6,786 nucleotides of DNA from Acidobacteriota bacterium. GTDB lineage: Bacteria; Acidobacteriota; Terriglobia; Terriglobales; Acidobacteriaceae. The DNA lies in assembly GCA_021781255.1 (NCBI GenBank), contig JAJXXG010001118.1, positions 1-6,786 on the forward strand, read 5' to 3'. Numbering within the stretch: position 1 is the first letter of the stretch; each line of letters opens with the position of its first letter. A program made the position numbers and the translations under genes. Positions 5,351 through 6,786 of the stretch are shown piece after piece. The notes under the pieces were generated by a model, which was not told the origin of the DNA, ran no database searches, and saw nothing but the letters and a program-made list of their open reading frames with translations.

Positions 5351-6786
5351 ATGAAAACTCGTTGGTATCTCGCCCTTGGGTTGGCCTGCGCCAGCCTGAC
5401 GCCCTGGGCTGTTTCGCAAAACCTGAATGCCGGGCAAATGGAGCGCACTGCGCAGCAGCTCAGCCATGTGCTCCTGAGGCAGGGTTTTGAGGTCAACCGT
5501 GGCTATGTGAAGCTATGGAGAATCGAGGATTGTCAATATACCTTTGACCGGATTGGGTTGTGCCTTGGCAACAATCCGGCGGCGCCCTATGTCATTGTGG
5601 CCGCTCCCCCGTGGCCGGATGAAGCCACGATTCCGCAGATCAGGACGGTCTGGGGACCGTCGCCCTCGAAGTACGAAGATGTCTTCCGTCTCGACCCGCA
5701 CGAAGCAATCATCATTCTTGCGCAGATGCCTCCGCAGGCTCGCTTCTTTTCTGAGCAGAGTTGGATGTTCACCCGGCAAGGAACGTATGACACAAGCAGT
5801 GCAACGTACCTGAACATGGTGGCGCTCACGAATGCAGGAGTTCTCCCGGACTTCGTCGTCCCTCTCTTTTTCAGAAATGTCCCTCTCCCGGACGATATTC
5901 CGGAGCGCATTTTTGTTGGCTCAAGCTTTAGCAATCCCATCAACCATGTGGTCATTGAACGGCAGGCCAACACAGCGTTTGGCCAGCAGCGTTATTTCAT
6001 CGTCACCCCGGACAAGCGCATGAACATGGCGGTTCGCAATGCCCTTGCCGGAATCGGCGTGGCCGACGAAGCGATCTTTACCGACCCTGTTCCTTCCAAC
6101 GTCAATGTCGGCCTGGATCTCGCGTCGGATGATTTTGTCACCTGGTTTCGTTATGCACAGCCGGACGACGGCGGCGCGCCTGGTACTCCCTCGTATATCT
6201 GGAGAAAGAACCTGCCGATGGCCGTGCTGCGCGTTAGGGATATCCATCACCAGCCCGAGCCTTATCCTGCGTTCACCAAAGATGATCTCGAAGCCAGAAC
6301 AGCTTTTGATGAAAAGAGCGTGTTCGCGTCCGATCTGAATCACCTGATCTCGGCGGTCGCCAGCAAATGGGGTATGCATTGCACCAAGGACGATTGTTCA
6401 GACATGGGAGCGCAGCACTTTATGGATCTGGAGATCGATCCGATATGGGAAGTGGGACCGCTCTGCATGGCGATTGGCGAAAACTGCCTGCTGGACAACT
6501 GGGATATGGACCTTCAGCTCTATGGGCGCGCGTCCTTCGACAACGGCGAAGTCTACGCCCTTGCCGGCACCCTTGGAACAAGAACAGGGAACGCAACCTA
6601 CGTTGCGCTCGGCGTCAATAAAGTCTCGCAATACATCGGCGTGGCAAACCTTTCCGATGTTGTCCTCACAGACACCGCAAGTGGATTTGCAGGAGCCGTA
6701 TCCGGGACGAGCTGTCCGGCAACCGACCACGCGAACACCACCGATTGCCTGTTTCTCTATTACTTCGCGCGAGACTGCTCCGTGGT
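5351..6786 (+). CDS. Secreted protein of unknown function, 3' end outside window
   Basis: This frame is open from ATG 5351 to the window edge: 478 full codons plus two bases, no stop. Residues 1-22 form a classical signal peptide (MKTR, hydrophobic LALGLACASL, then AVS before Gln23), so export across the inner membrane is expected. Cys13 lies in no proper lipobox. The mature part has Cys at 61, 71, 344, 349, 372, 379, 455, 466 and 476, compatible with disulfides outside the cytoplasm. Landmarks: CLGNNPAAPY (71-80), FRLDPHEAIIILAQMPPQARFFSEQSWMF (split here as FRLDPHEAIIIL 112-123 and PPQARFFSEQSWMF 127-140), a QRYFIVTPDKRMN stretch (213-225), and a Gly/Thr-rich C-terminal part (390-450). The middle recalls uncharacterised exported bacterial proteins with a 'PPxARYFSxxxYxF' core; I cannot name a function. 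Codon use is less GC-rich than in genes left of the tRNAs, with AGA used repeatedly. Confidence 0.88.
   Translation, partial: MKTRWYLALGLACASLTPWAVSQNLNAGQMERTAQQLSHVLLRQGFEVNRGYVKLWRIEDCQYTFDRIGLCLGNNPAAPYVIVAAPPWPDEATIPQIRTVWGPSPSKYEDVFRLDPHEAIIILAQMPPQARFFSEQSWMFTRQGTYDTSSATYLNMVALTNAGVLPDFVVPLFFRNVPLPDDIPERIFVGSSFSNPINHVVIERQANTAFGQQRYFIVTPDKRMNMAVRNALAGIGVADEAIFTDPVPSNVNVGLDLASDDFVTWFRYAQPDDGGAPGTPSYIWRKNLPMAVLRVRDIHHQPEPYPAFTKDDLEARTAFDEKSVFASDLNHLISAVASKWGMHCTKDDCSDMGAQHFMDLEIDPIWEVGPLCMAIGENCLLDNWDMDLQLYGRASFDNGEVYALAGTLGTRTGNATYVALGVNKVSQYIGVANLSDVVLTDTASGFAGAVSGTSCPATDHANTTDCLFLYYFARDCSV

Noticed and set aside
5921..6379. Open frame on - opposite the secreted-protein gene
   Set aside because: The + frame is continuous from a strong ribosome site with a signal peptide; the - frame is its shadow.
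1..6786. CRISPR array, transposon ends or insertion sequence
   Set aside because: No regularly spaced repeats, no transposase motifs and no terminal inverted repeats were seen.

Overview
The window is bacterial chromosomal DNA of high GC content. A sample at 1021-1080 has 42 G/C in 60 bases. The protein styles and the short spacing between -10 boxes and starts suggest a soil Acidobacteriota of the Terriglobia type. That assignment is inference from composition and remembered relatives; no marker gene here proves it.

Layout, left to right. (1) Positions 1-523 hold the 3' third of a family GH1 beta-glucosidase on +. It converges on an aldo/keto reductase (563-1441, -) related to the PdxI/YdbC group, and a strong hairpin separates the two. 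(2) A small membrane protein with a TM2 domain and a C-terminal zinc ribbon (1528-1986, +) converges on an unrecognised cytosolic protein (2106-3032, -), again across a strong hairpin. (3) Divergent from the latter is a LolD/MacB-type ABC ATPase (3115-3867, +) that appears to be read from a leaderless GTG start. (4) Its stop codon lies inside a good sigma-70 promoter that drives tRNA-Gly(GCC), followed by tRNA-Cys(GCA). The Gly-Cys order is the same as in E. coli glyW-cysT. (5) After tRNA-Cys the texture changes: about 310 bases without a convincing gene, then a small HD-domain protein on -, then a divergent secreted protein on + (5351 to the window end). The secreted protein is cysteine-containing, has no stop inside the window, and is the longest reading frame present. 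GC falls to 32 of 60 at 5701-5760.

The genes do not form one pathway. The left half is a set of single-gene units in convergent and divergent pairs. The most interesting parts are the uncharacterised secreted protein, the composition shift beginning at the tRNA-Cys 3' end (a possible island edge, though no integrase or repeated attachment site is visible), and several compact arrangements: a stop codon inside a terminator loop, a promoter over a stop codon, and a leaderless start. I do not see a clear new multi-gene system.
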